Below are positions 9,149 to 18,686 of a stretch of 23,767 nt of DNA, piece by piece. Position numbers and translations under genes: made by a program. Within the stretch, counting starts at the first letter, position 1, and every line of letters begins with the position of its first letter. The notes under the pieces are model-generated. The model was not told the DNA's origin, made no database searches, and worked only from the letters and a program-made list of their open reading frames with translations. Source of the DNA: Paulinella micropora (Eukaryota > Cercozoa > Imbricatea > Euglyphida). Where the stretch lies: contig BJOX01000107.1 of assembly GCA_009731375.1 (NCBI GenBank), forward strand, positions 906,172-929,938. The letters run 5' to 3'.

Positions 9149-9451
9149 TTGAATTTAAATAATAATAACGAAATTGAAAGTGAGAACGGAGAAGAAGAAT
9201 GTAAATATCAACCATTAGGAAAAAGCGCTAGTAGAGAGGATAAATATAAATTGCTTGAACAGATTTACAATGATAACCCTAATATTACAAATACTAAACT
9301 ACGAAAATTAAGCGGGATTGGAGCCGTTATTGTCAATACTTTTATTAAAGAGAAGAGGAGTGGAGCGACGAAGAGCGAAGCGAAAAAAGAAGAGGAAACA
9401 AAAGCGCCATTAAGAAGAAGTACGAGAATTAAAAAGAAGGCTAATACTTAA
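9149..9451 (+). CDS. Basic protein with helical core, possibly the detached tail of the recombinase
   Basis: About 100 residues. An Asn/Glu-rich start is followed by a helical segment (DKYKLLEQIYNDNP then TNTKLRKLSGIGAVIVNTFI) resembling a helix-turn-helix, and a Lys/Arg-rich tail (LRRSTRIKKK). The frame contains no ATG at all. It lies in the same frame as the recombinase, separated only by TAA (9089) and TGA (9128), and the bases between read as ordinary coding sequence. It is either a C-terminal DNA-binding extension cut off by two stops or a gene with a non-ATG start. Its end overlaps the convergent gene by 11 bp. Confidence 0.45.
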   Translation: MNLNNNNEIESENGEEECKYQPLGKSASREDKYKLLEQIYNDNPNITNTKLRKLSGIGAVIVNTFIKEKRSGATKSEAKKEEETKAPLRRSTRIKKKANT

Positions 9452-9716
9452 CAACGACTAAAGGCGGTTCTCCATATCTTGCTTTAAGATTAGACTCTCG
9501 CCTGTAGCATTTAATGGAGCAGATTGTGAAAAACTCAATACAATCTACGCCATAAAAATTGCCTGCTATAATCGGTGGGTGCGACTGAAATGTGCGAGAC
9601 AAACCGCATATATTACAAAATTCTTCTCCATATTTTGGCTGGGGCATCTCTGAATAAACGAATGTCCTTATGTGTCCAACTATATCGCTCGGCAATTCTC
9701 GTATTATTACCGACAT
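9441..9716 (-). CDS. Small F-box-like / TRASH-type zinc-finger protein (paralogue 2)
   Basis: 91 residues, ATG start. It shares its plan with the 7893 protein: IIRELPSDIVGHIRTFVY at the start, FCNICGL (CxxC), then FTICSIKC (CxxxC) and a short charged tail. The pair brackets the recombinase. It is transcribed divergently from the 9760 fiber gene across only 43 bp of AT-rich DNA. Unlike paralogue 1 it has no slippery run at its end. Possible roles are ubiquitin-ligase recruitment through the F-box-like helix or DNA/protein binding through the finger; neither is proven. Confidence 0.75.
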   Translation of the reverse strand: MSVIIRELPSDIVGHIRTFVYSEMPQPKYGEEFCNICGLSRTFQSHPPIIAGNFYGVDCIEFFTICSIKCYRRESNLKARYGEPPLVVVKY

Positions 9717-9759
9717 GTTTTATATAAAATATAAAAACCTGTTTATATTATGATATAGA
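9717..9759. promoter_or_regulatory. Divergent AT-rich promoter
   Basis: 43 bp between two divergent ATGs. It contains TATATAAA-type sequence toward the minus-strand gene and GATATAG immediately before the plus-strand ATG. Confidence 0.55.
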
Positions 9760-10991
9760 ATGAATCTTTTTGGTCAAAGCACGAATACGACATCGTCATC
9801 AACTACATCGTCATCTTCTTCTTTATCTATTGATAGCATAAAAGACGCACTACCAACAGCTGCATTTGGAGAATTGCGAACGGCCACTCTGTCGCCAGTA
9901 TTACAAAATGTATTTACATATGGTATTAATACGCGATTCTTTGACAAAACAGAAACCAACGGCGGGGTGGTATCAACTGCTAATTCAATGGCGGTTTTGA
10001 CTACATCGGCCTCGGGTAATTCAACCGCGCAGATTACGACTATTGAGCGAGCCAAATATAGAAGTGGTATGGGTTTAGTTGCTAGATTCTCCGCATTGTT
10101 TCCATCATCTATCGCCGCAGATAGTTTCAATTGCGATATTGGCATAGGCACACCAGCAGACAATTTATGTTTTAGACAATCAAGTTTGGGAATGTCTGTT
10201 GTAGAACGGCGGGAAGCGTAGAAAATGTAGTTAGTCAATATGCGTGGAATGTTGATAAATGTAATAATACTGGAAACTTCCCCGCGATTGATTTTACCAA
10301 ATTGAATGTGTTTGAAATAGTTGTTCAGTATCTGGGCAGTGGTCAAATTACATTCAAAATAGAAAACCCGCGCACTGGACGAATGGAAGTAATTCATGCG
10401 ATTAAATACGCGAGCACTGCTACCACTCCATCATTGGATCAGGCGGCGTTTGCTATTTATGCGAAGGCGTATTCGTCAAGTCTGGCATCCGTTGTAATGA
10501 AAACAGCGAGTATGTTTTTGGCGGTTGAGGGGAATATTGATAGGACTATTGCTATTACTAATTCGTATGACAATGTCAAAACTATAGGAGCAACTGAAAA
10601 TGCCATATTTACTATTAGAAACCGCGCCACATTCAACAGCAAAACGAATTACAACATAATCTACTTTGAGAATTTATGTATTAGCAATTCAGATACCAAA
10701 ACATGTATCGCGAGAATTATTCTTAATACCACATTGGGAGGAACACCTTCTTACCCAAATTACGATACAAACACTTCGTTGGCCGAAGTAGATACGGCGG
10801 GGACAACAAGAACGGGTGGAAGTGTGATATTTACATATGTGTTGTCTGGTGGCTCATCCATATACATTGATTTGTCTCAATATTGCATCAAGATAGGAAC
10901 AAGTAAGACATTTACTATATCCGCACAAAATACAAGCGGTGGAACGGCAAGCATTTACGCTTCATTAAACTGGATTGAAGATCAGATTTAA
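9760..10991 (+). pseudogene. Fiber-like virion surface protein, one frameshift
   Basis: Two frames belong to one gene: 9760-about 10210, then a shift to the next frame running to 10991. The total of 1232 nt is one base short of a whole number of codons, so one base appears lost near 10205-10215 (C/G-rich). The N terminus is MNLFGQS followed by a Thr/Ser linker. The middle has YRSGMGLVARFSALF and, after the break, VQYLGSGQITFKIENP and KYASTATTPSL. This is the recurring beta-rich domain found in fiber and surface proteins of large and mid-size algal/protist dsDNA viruses (recalled family pattern). The N terminus resembles that of the partial gene at 23331, suggesting a shared virion anchor. Likely role: host-cell attachment. 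Confidence 0.7.
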
Positions 10992-11073
10992 ACAAAAAAA
11001 AGAAGGGTTTATTTATACATAAAATATTATATCATAGAATATTGTATTTGCGCATCAACTTTCTTTTCTATCT

Positions 11074-11274
11074 TTATGGCCATTTTTTTATGTATTCAAA
11101 ACCCTTATCCTTGATTAATTTTTCTGTTATACGCGCGTGATTTCTCTTCAAATATATGTAGAATTGGTCAATATTAACACCGCAGGGGATTTGTTCTTTA
11201 TGTTGTCGTCGTCGCCGTGAGTTAATATTTTTGATTAGAACAAATAGTATATCTAAATTTTGTATGTAGGTCAT
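11074..11274 (-). CDS. Small basic protein of unknown function
   Basis: 66 residues, ATG start with GATATA directly in front. Hydrophobic N-terminal helix (LDILFVLIKNI), an RRRRQ cluster, then a helical basic part ending IKKWP. No known motif. Its placement in the minus-strand capsid block and its promoter-like leader argue that it is real; short length keeps confidence modest. Confidence 0.45.
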   Translation of the reverse strand: MTYIQNLDILFVLIKNINSRRRRQHKEQIPCGVNIDQFYIYLKRNHARITEKLIKDKGFEYIKKWP

Positions 11275-11298
11275 TATATCTATGTATTCTTTTTTTGC

Positions 11299-12096
11299 TT
11301 AAGCGTGATACGCCTTGAGAAGAATTGAAACTTCAAAATTGACAGGACATTCAAGCACATTGCCGCTCGCATTTCTAATGACGATATCAATAGTTCTTAA
11401 ACTTTTCGTTGTATTAAATGGCACATAATCGGCAACATCGTTTGACGATTCAAAATAACATTGTACCCCATACGGCTTATCTAAATTACATTTACCAACG
11501 ACAGAGAAATTACCATTTGCTTCAACTAAACCAGACTGATTTAAAGCACGGCTATGGACATAAACGGCCGTTTCACCAATTAGATTGACTATGGATTGCA
11601 TTGTGCTACTCGCCGCGGCAGAAATATCAGCAGTTAGTCCTAGTTTGTCTCTAATCGTGCTATTATCATAATCAAAAGCATACGTATCACCAGTGAAAGC
11701 GAAGTTCAATTTATTAACGGAGTTCAAAGTTATAACTGCGGAGTCGGGGGCAATTGCTGAATTAACTGCAGTTTGAAGGGCGGTAATAAACGTATCAATG
11801 GTGTATTGATTTTCTGTTACGATTGCCGTTTTTGTAGCGGATCCAGTTGTTTTAATCAATGTGAGAGTGTTGGCATAACTCGGTATGTTTGGGAAAACGT
11901 TTGGAATAGAGATACTTTTAACGACATAAGCACTGGATTATATCAATATTACGACCAGTTGCTGGTAAATCAACAACGAAACGGCCATTGTGAGTAGAAG
12001 CGGATTTTGATTCTGTTTTATCGCTTGAGGAGACACGAAGGAGGAAATTTTTTTTGTTCGCTTTTCGTCTTCAAGATTACTTATTGTAAATGACAT
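11299..12096 (-). pseudogene. Penton-like minor capsid protein, two frameshifts
   Basis: Starts at the ATG at 12096, preceded by TATATAGCA, and ends with the stop at 11299. The reading passes through three frames: a break at the 8-T run 12048-12055 and another near 11930-11950; the last 186 codons (from about 11860) are uninterrupted. The pattern of a beta-strand-rich protein with NVFPNIPSYANTLTL, a YTIDTFITALQTAVN helix, then STIRDKLGLTADI is what I associate with the single jelly-roll penton/minor capsid proteins of polinton-like viruses. Its position right after the MCP gene on the same strand is also typical. Function: pentameric vertex of the capsid (inference). The alternative is another beta-rich virion protein. 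Confidence 0.6.
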
Positions 12097-12137
12097 TGCT
12101 ATATATTACAAAATATTATATTTTAATTTTTAATTTT

Positions 12138-13538
12138 TTATTGTTTTACGACACATCTACTGGGATAGATAGACGCAACTTTGACGTATTTCAACCAAGC
12201 GGTGATGGCACGATTTTCATTATAATCGGCCGCATAACGAAGAGTAACTTCAGCAGTTCGGGAATTATTGACTGCGAGACCAGATGCTCCAATGTGCGGA
12301 GACTGATTGAGTGTCTGAATAATGGTAGCAAAACCACCATTGGTTGTAGTCGCAGTAACATCCGAATCGCCATAAAACTTGCGAAAGTTTTCAAGTGAAA
12401 CAGAGGAAGTCATATAAGCATCACGAATACCCATAGTTGCTTGGAGATTGTTAATAAACAATTCTGCACATCCCCGTTGAACGGCGGCAAGAGTGTCGGT
12501 GCTTCCTCCAAGTTCCATCTTCTGTTGCGGAGCATACCAATCACCAATACGGCATTGATACTGCTTATAAGGCATTTGAGCAGTTCCAAGGTTATCAATA
12601 CCAACGTTATCAGCAAGCACATTTTGCGTGACGATATACAAGCACTGAGCGCGAGCAACGGCCTTATTCACTTGAAGATTAAAATCATCAGACGTGCCAT
12701 GATTCGCCTTTGATTGTAATATGTTTCATAAGTGTATGGGAGACCATCCTTACTTCCCATCTGTTCAAGAATATTTCTCTAGACAGCGGGAGCAAGAGAG
12801 AATGTCTCCAACATAACCACTGGATTGGATAGTGCCATTTAATCCAGCCGCCGCCTTTCCGTCAGTAGTGCCGATAACACTCAATGCTTCCTGAGGAGGT
12901 GCAAATGTCAAACGAAGTCTCATACCACTAATCAGAGAGGGAGGAATAAGAGTTTCTTCATTAAACACTCCAGAGAAATAATAAAGAGGAATACAAACCT
13001 TCAAATAACTACCAGTGCCCACTATAGTTGGAGTATTATTGGAAAAATTAACAACATCGGTAGTAGCACCGATACCACTACTAACAGATAGAGATTCGCG
13101 TTGTCCCGCCATCTGTGCCTGACCGCGATAATCAAGAGGGTAGTGCCACGGGAGAATATTTCGCACCATCTTGTTCAAATCTTCAATTCGTTCAAGTTCG
13201 CTACCATCCTTACTTTCCAACAAAAATCTTTCAAAAATAGCAGTTGCTGGAGTATTTAGGAAACCAATACCGCAGTTATTGCCTGCGGTCGTAACTAACC
13301 CGTCGGCCTTGACATCAAACGACAAATAGCAATTCTTTCCATAAACAAAATCAGTGCTTGCCTGTAGCGTGAAAATCATTTCAGTTCCCGACGAACTGGT
13401 GTAAGTCTGCTGGTCGGAGAAGTTCTTCTTAAAGATTCTTCCCTGTTCAGTGAGCGCCAGATTTGCTGGCAACTCATACTTGAGGTTGTTGAGGGACATC
13501 AACTCCTCAGTGTTCTTCATGTCTTTGGTTTCACTCAT
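12138..13538 (-). pseudogene. Major capsid protein (double jelly-roll type), two frameshifts
   Basis: ATG at 13538. The first 250 or so codons run to about 12785; a short middle stretch (about 12710-12785) is in another frame, and the last about 180 codons (to the stop at 12138) in a third. In total about 465 residues, the size of polinton-like virus MCPs. Visible pattern: LESKDGSELERIEDLNKM and NILPWHYPLDYR in the first half, YLKVCIPLYYFSGVF at the end of the first jelly roll, ISGMRLRLTF, and AYMTSSVSLENFRKFYGD in the second half. LRLTF and the strand-rich layout fit DJR MCPs. Neighbours (penton-like protein downstream, packaging ATPase upstream) support the call. The breaks lie in the linker between the two halves. 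This is the main evidence that the element forms virions. Confidence 0.7.
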
Positions 13539-13599
13539 GGTGGAAATACGCTCGCTTATATTATTATTAAAAAAATAATTATTTCAAAAATTAATCATT

Positions 13600-14026
13600 T
13601 TATTCGTCGGGCANNNNNNNNNNATTCATCTGGCATAAACACATTTTTTATTTTTCTTACATCCCCTTGTATTGATGTCAAAGCACCATCACGTGCTTCT
13701 CTGCTATCAAGTTGATACTCTCTAGATGTAGCATTCTTCACGGCCTTTTGCCAAAATTTCAAACTAGACACGGCAGTATCCAAATCAACAGCATCCGATG
13801 TTCCTTTATCGCTAATATCGGGCAACAGATTTTGTAAATTATACGTTGAAATTGGATACAAATTTGAATACTCTGTAAGATCTTGATTTACAAGAGGAGC
13901 GCCTTTGTCAGACCATAATTCAAAATGATTTAGCATCATACCATCACTCACTGGCCTGTTCGCTTCATTGAGATTATTAATAAACCCGCCAGACAATTTA
14001 TTAGAGGCACGCGTGTTTTTAATCAT
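13600..14026 (-). CDS. Small structural-block protein of unknown function
   Basis: ATG at 14026 with AATATAGG in front. The final codons lie across a 10-N gap (13614-13623). A 12-bp stretch flanks the gap on both sides with two differences, offset 22 nt; removing the duplicate gives exactly 134 codons plus stop ending MPDE. It contains a basic start (MIKNTRASNK), a hydrophilic middle and DSREARDGALTSIQGDV near the end. No known domain. It lies between MCP and the Pro-rich gene in one minus-strand series, so a virion or assembly role is plausible. Confidence 0.65.
13614..13623. other. Assembly gap (10 N) with duplicated flanks
   Basis: Twelve bases are repeated (13602-13613 and 13624-13635) with two differences; most likely an unmerged overlap. 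Confidence 0.8.
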
Positions 14027-14036
14027 CCTATATTAA

Positions 14037-14516
14037 TTATCCTATTTTGTTTTCCTTCATAAAATTAATTAAATGTATAAGGTCTTTGTAACTTTGAGAA
14101 TTGAATGTTTGCTTATCAAGTTCTTCAAACTCCGCGTCTGTTAGTCCTTCTGATTGTGTTTCCACTGGTGGTGCGGCGGGAGTTGTTTCTATAGGTAAAG
14201 CCTTTGGAGGTGGTGCCGTGTTTGATACTGGATTCGGCTGTAAATCGGGTGTTTTTCTGTTTAACGAAAGGTCGGCAGATTTAGATGAAGTAGTTTCTAT
14301 CGGTGAGACATCGGCTGGTGCTTGTATTTTCTTTTTTCGTGGCGCTCTTGGTTTAAGTTGTGCGGGAATTTCTCCAGATTTAATCTTATCACTGATTTGA
14401 ATTATGGATGTAAATTCTGGCGAGCCTTTCTTTGGACAAAACATTCCTTGAATCCCATTCTGTTGGCGATAGATAGATATCGCCTGTAGGTATGGTGTAG
14501 TAAATAATTTACTCAT
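14037..14516 (-). CDS. Proline-rich protein of unknown function
   Basis: 159 residues. The ATG is preceded by ATATATAGCA, the same twelve bases up to the ATG as the penton-like gene. N-terminal 50 residues are folded-looking (QAISIYRQQNGIQG, a single CPKKG), followed by a basic PRAPRKKK patch, a long Pro/Thr/Ser linker, and a C-terminal helix (YKDLIHLINFMKENK). The design of small head, linker and short helix suits a virion-internal or scaffolding protein. No family recognised. Intact. Confidence 0.65.
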   Translation of the reverse strand: MSKLFTTPYLQAISIYRQQNGIQGMFCPKKGSPEFTSIIQISDKIKSGEIPAQLKPRAPRKKKIQAPADVSPIETTSSKSADLSLNRKTPDLQPNPVSNTAPPPKALPIETTPAAPPVETQSEGLTDAEFEELDKQTFNSQSYKDLIHLINFMKENKIG

Positions 14517-14543
14517 TGCTATATATATGTAAGTTTTTTTTGT

Positions 14544-15411
14544 TTATTTTTTTAAGTGTAAAATAGTGTCAAAATTTTTTCTAAATACTTGGCGTTTATC
14601 GGCAACCCTATTATTAATAAATAAAAACGAATAAGGGTCTGCTGTTGCGTGTCTAATCAACATATCCATTTCCTTATCGCTTAAATACTGGCTTGCGTAT
14701 TCCGTCTTTATTCGTTCAATCTCTGATCGCTTTACACCTGAAAATATAGCAATATAATGGGCATTTATTCTCACGTTTCGCGGGATTTGCATATATGATT
14801 GAGTAGTAATCCAAACTGATACCTTCGCGTGTGTGGAGGCAAAGGCTATTTCTTGTAAAACTTCGTGTTTAAGAAATTTACGAGATTGAGCAACATCATC
14901 ACATATTATCAATATCTTTGGTGCTTTTTCATATCCCTTCGCTTCTATCTTGCTTTTTTGTTCGTCCAAGATTTTTCGTAATAGTTCTGGCCTATCTTCT
15001 CTTATAATGTGATCGTCTTTCAGTTTCAAATGTCCGTAAGCATCTTAGAAGGAGATAAACAAAACATATAAATTTCGTCCCACCAGCCCTTAAGCATGTG
15101 CTTATTACCTAATAGATTAGCAACCATAACAGACTTGCCACTCCCAGTCGCCCCGCATATAATAAACAATCCCATTCCGGGGAGAATATTACCCTTTTGT
15201 ATCGGCTTCTCTTTAATACTATCACGTTCGGAGTCAATTGCTTCAATTTGTAAGCCCTTCTTAAATTTTTGTTTTTTTTTGGTAATTCAGTTATAATCGG
15301 TCGGCTGACTTGAAACTCGTGTTCATGTAATTGTTCAATTTTGATTCCTTCTAGCGCCGTTCGTAAGAGTGTTTTTCTTGGTAATCTATTCGGTCTGAGT
15401 CCGCGCTTCAT
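14544..15411 (-). pseudogene. A32/FtsK-type DNA packaging ATPase, two frameshifts
   Basis: ATG at 15411. The gene crosses three frames: a break at the 9-T run 15272-15280 and one near 15030-15060. In the middle frame the Walker A motif GATGSGKS is at 15131-15154. In the last frame Walker B reads ILIICDDVAQS (about 14895-14910), followed by SVWITTQSYMQIPRNVR, matching the sensor TQ and P-R-x-x-R segment of A32-like ATPases. These enzymes pump viral DNA into capsids in polintons, virophages and NCLDVs (family knowledge). Reconstructed length of about 285 residues is usual for the family. It lies next to the capsid genes. Frame breaks at a long homopolymer leave open whether the gene is really dead. 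Confidence 0.8.
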
Positions 15412-15420
15412 TTGTTATAT

Positions 15421-18137
15421 TTAAGCATTAATAAAATAGTTTTGATTATGTCTGTAATTATCGTATTCAACACCCCACGGCATAGGAGGATGAGCATAAT
15501 TGTGGAAGAATGGAGAATACGGGCTTCCAAAAGAATAGTCAGAGGGCGGATTAATTTGCGGTTTAAAATCTTTCTTCTCCGCCCTTGTTTGTATCTGCGG
15601 TGGAATTTCCGCTTTGAAGTTTTTAACCAGCCTAGATCTAACGGACGGCATGCGGACTTTGTCAGAGGCTCGCTTATTCATAACCGCCCTGTTATAGCGG
15701 TTCATAATCATATTGTTGTTAGTGTTGCCAAATTGAGTATTGTCATAAAGTTCATACATTGGCGCATCTAGCACGCGATCCTGCCGTTCCTTATTTCCTT
15801 TAAGCAGTATGTTGTTTTTATTAGTTCCGATACCCCCATTCTGGTCAGATGGTGTAATGAAACGAAACAGATTTGAAAGTTCCTTCTTTTGTTCTGCGGG
15901 CGATTTTCCCATAAGTTTATCTACAAAATCATCAATTGATCGCATAGAATCAACAAGCGCCTGATTTGGTGTCGTGGAAGGATCTGGGTCTGCATTTTCT
16001 TTATACTCTTTCAGTGTAGCATCATCGACTATGGCTTTTTTCTCATAAAATGGCAACCCCGCCTTAGTTCCGCTTTTATACACTCCTGTTTGGACTACAT
16101 CATCTGCGGGTGCTTTTACATCTGCGGGTTCTTCCTCATCTTCTTCTTGGGGTGGAACAGGCACGAGTCCTTTACTATTATCTTTGCTGGCTTTAACTTT
16201 GGCTCTGGTATCTCTGGCTCTGGTATCTTTTGCTCTGGTGGAGACTCTGGCATCTTTTGCTCTGGCGGTGGTAATTGTATTTTTTCACTAATGGTAGCGC
16301 GGTTTTTTTCATTTCGTTAAAGAGAGTTTTTCCTGTTTTCGCATCATTAGATGAATAAGCACGTATCGCTTTATTGTACAAGTCTCTAACTTTACCAATT
16401 TCTCCTTCATCTTTTATTTCGGTTTTGTATTTATTATACTCTGATTTTAACTCTGTAATACCCTGTCTTGCTATTTTTCTCTCTTTTGGATCATCAATTG
16501 TCGCAATCTTTTTTGCTACAAGATACTCTCTAAATTGTTTCTTTTGCTCTATTGTAAGTTTAGATTTATGTTCATCCTTGATTACATTAAGTAATGTGTC
16601 TCGTAGAGTATTTAGTTGTGGCATTTTTATACCAGTGCTTCTGGTCGCATGCGACTCAATAGCCTTAATACTTTTTCCTTTCCATTCATCAGGTTTTATT
16701 TTTGCTTTGGTTGAAGCCTCATTAATAGCTTGAATGTATTGTCCTTTTATTTTCTGAGCAGTTTGTTCGTCTAACCCTTCAAGTATTGAGTCAATAGCAC
16801 CCACCATGTGCTTTCGTGCTTGTTGGTCGTATTTAATTCCGGCTGGAGTGGTCATTTTTTCCGATGTTATATTAATATTATTATTATTATTTTCGTTTTT
16901 TATAATTTCCGACGGACTAGACGATATGGTTAAACTGGGCGATGCTAATGGTTTAAGCGAACTAGACGACGCGGGTTTGGATGCGGATGCGGATGCAGGT
17001 ACGGATGTGGTTAAACTGGGGGATGGTGATGGTTTAGGCAAGGTCGGTGATGGTATTGATTTGGGCGGTGGCGATAATGTTTGAAGTTGTGTAGGGTTTG
17101 CGATTATCTTTTCACTCGCGGAATAAGAGTTGGTAATATTTTTGAGAATATTATCAATTTGGAGGGGTTCATCTTTTTCGTTGGATACTTGTATTAATTC
17201 GTTATTTTCCTGTTCAACTTCAATATTTGAGGCTTTTGACAAGTCTTCATTTTTTATCAATTTCGGATAATATGTAGAACTTACTTTGGTGGCATATTCG
17301 TGCCAATCTCCAAAGAAATCTTTGTAATCCATTTCAGCCTTTTGTTTAGCAATATTTGCTTTAATGACAAAATCACCATTATCATCAAAATAACCAACAT
17401 CTGATAAATATTTATCATACTTAACCATGAGCGCATCAACCATTGTTTTTACTTTTTTGTTTTTTTCGGGATGGTCATACATGGTATATGCCATTTCAAA
17501 AGGCGCCGTGAAAGCACGTTTCCCTTGAATAGCATAAGCAAATATCGCATATTTTACGTTTGATTTTAATTCTCTCCATACGCGATTTATGTGGTTCGTG
17601 CTTGCGCCACCCACCATCCGCCGTGTCGTTGTTCCACCAAAAACAGATGGAAGTTTTGTGGCCATATATTTGAGAACTTCTGTGGACGTTTTCCATTCTC
17701 GCATCATTAATGCTATTTCTCCCATCAACGAGTGGTCTTTGTTTAAAGGCCGCCGAATAACCTTATTTAACTTAAGCATTTCCCATATAAATTTTGCCAT
17801 AGCCTGACTACCTATAACCATTTCGCTTAGTATTGCGTGAGGAGCATTATGATTGTTTCTTGCTTTATCTACATTTGCTATGTACATTAAATCCGCTTGA
17901 TGTCTGACTATCTCGTCTGACGACATATACATAAGATCATGCCTAACTGCTTCATAATCAATTCTATTTACTGGTAAATGAAACGATTTAGTGCCCATTC
18001 TGCCATTATAACTTAACGCGAAACGATCTCTCATATTCGTCCCTTTGCCATTGAAATTGTAGCCCGGAATGTGCCATTCTTCTTCTTTATACACTTCATA
18101 CGGGCTAACATCGGCGATTTTTTTTTTGTTTAGACAT
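15421..18137 (-). pseudogene. Large minor capsid protein with N-terminal phospholipase A2 domain, frameshifted
   Basis: The longest reading, 16193-18094, begins without ATG. The likely start is the ATG at 18137, separated from it by a 10-T run (18118-18127) that shifts frame by one. Breaks at a 7-T run (16303-16309) and between about 16165 and 16235 lead into the C-terminal part, open to 15421, for about 890 residues in all. Near the N terminus: IPGYNFNGKGTN resembles the calcium loop, VRHDLMY (His at about 17941-17939) carries the HDxxY catalytic pair, followed by ADLMYI, as in the parvovirus VP1-type PLA2. Then a helical region, a Ser/Pro/Ala linker (about 16860-17090), a helical/basic domain, Pro/Glu repeats and an acidic tail. 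Such capsid-borne PLA2 breaches endosomal membrane during entry (family knowledge). Confidence 0.65.
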
Positions 18138-18184
18138 TTTATCCGCAGTATAATATAAATCTTATATTATACGTAATATATAAC
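18138..18184. promoter_or_regulatory. Divergent promoter with perfect AT palindrome
   Basis: 47 bp between divergent ATGs (18137 minus, 18185 plus). It holds GTATAATATAA (18148-18158) and its exact complement (18162-18172) around a 3-nt centre, then TATATA (18177-18182) two bases before the plus-strand ATG. A related palindrome CTTATAATATAAG occurs at about 23278-23290. Confidence 0.6.
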
Positions 18185-18406
18185 ATGGACGATAATAAAA
18201 AAGAAAAAAGCAAAGACGAGCAACAACTGGAGGAACTAGAACGGCTAGGGAAGGAAATTGACCAAATCCGCATCACTCAGAACTTAGTGAATAGAAACCC
18301 CAACATTTTTAGAAAACCTGAAAATATCCTTTACCGCTTACCGCTATCAGATAAGCAACGAGAAGCAATTTATAATAATATAATTAAAGAGAAAGATAAT
18401 ATATAA
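18185..18406 (+). CDS. Small charged coiled-coil protein
   Basis: 73 residues from an ATG with TATATA just upstream. A charged helical N-terminal half (EEQQLEELERLGKEIDQIR-like heptads), then a short NRNPNIFRKPENILYRLPLS segment and a final helix. Its stop TAA overlaps the next gene's ATG by one base, so the two are probably co-expressed. Function unknown. Confidence 0.6.
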   Translation: MDDNKKEKSKDEQQLEELERLGKEIDQIRITQNLVNRNPNIFRKPENILYRLPLSDKQREAIYNNIIKEKDNI

Positions 18407-18669
18407 TGGGGCTACGAGAGAAAGCCTTGTCATTGGGCGCGACAGACTTCGGCGAGAGTAAAGTGAAAGGGAAAAAGTATTATGTCGTCTATAACGGCCG
18501 TCGCATCAACTTCGGCGCATCTGGTTATTCAGATTATACCAAACATCAAGACGAGGACAGACGGGAAAGTTATCGTGCCAGACATCAAGCAATTAAAACA
18601 AAGGATGGAAAGCCCGCATATTTAAACAAAAATCAACCCGCATATTGGGCATATCACCTACTTTGGTAA
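18406..18669 (+). CDS. Small basic virion-type protein (DUF5754-like)
   Basis: 87 residues; ATG immediately preceded by TATATA and overlapping the previous stop. The core KYYVVYNGRRINFGASGYSD, then YTKHQDEDRRESYRARH, and the end PAYWAYHLLW, match a small conserved family I recall from algal/protist giant viruses and polinton-like viruses (DUF5754-like; name from memory). Members keep the YYVVY..G..I.FG..GY pattern, the DE+R..Y..RH segment and the C-terminal W. Its function is not established; the basic character suggests a DNA- or capsid-associated role. Intact. Confidence 0.7.
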   Translation: MGLREKALSLGATDFGESKVKGKKYYVVYNGRRINFGASGYSDYTKHQDEDRRESYRARHQAIKTKDGKPAYLNKNQPAYWAYHLLW

Positions 18670-18686
18670 ATTATGAATATTATGAT

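Noticed and set aside
9774-10397. Long minus-strand frame opposite the 9760 fiber gene
   Set aside because: Antisense shadow: the plus strand carries the recognisable surface-protein motifs on both sides of the frameshift.
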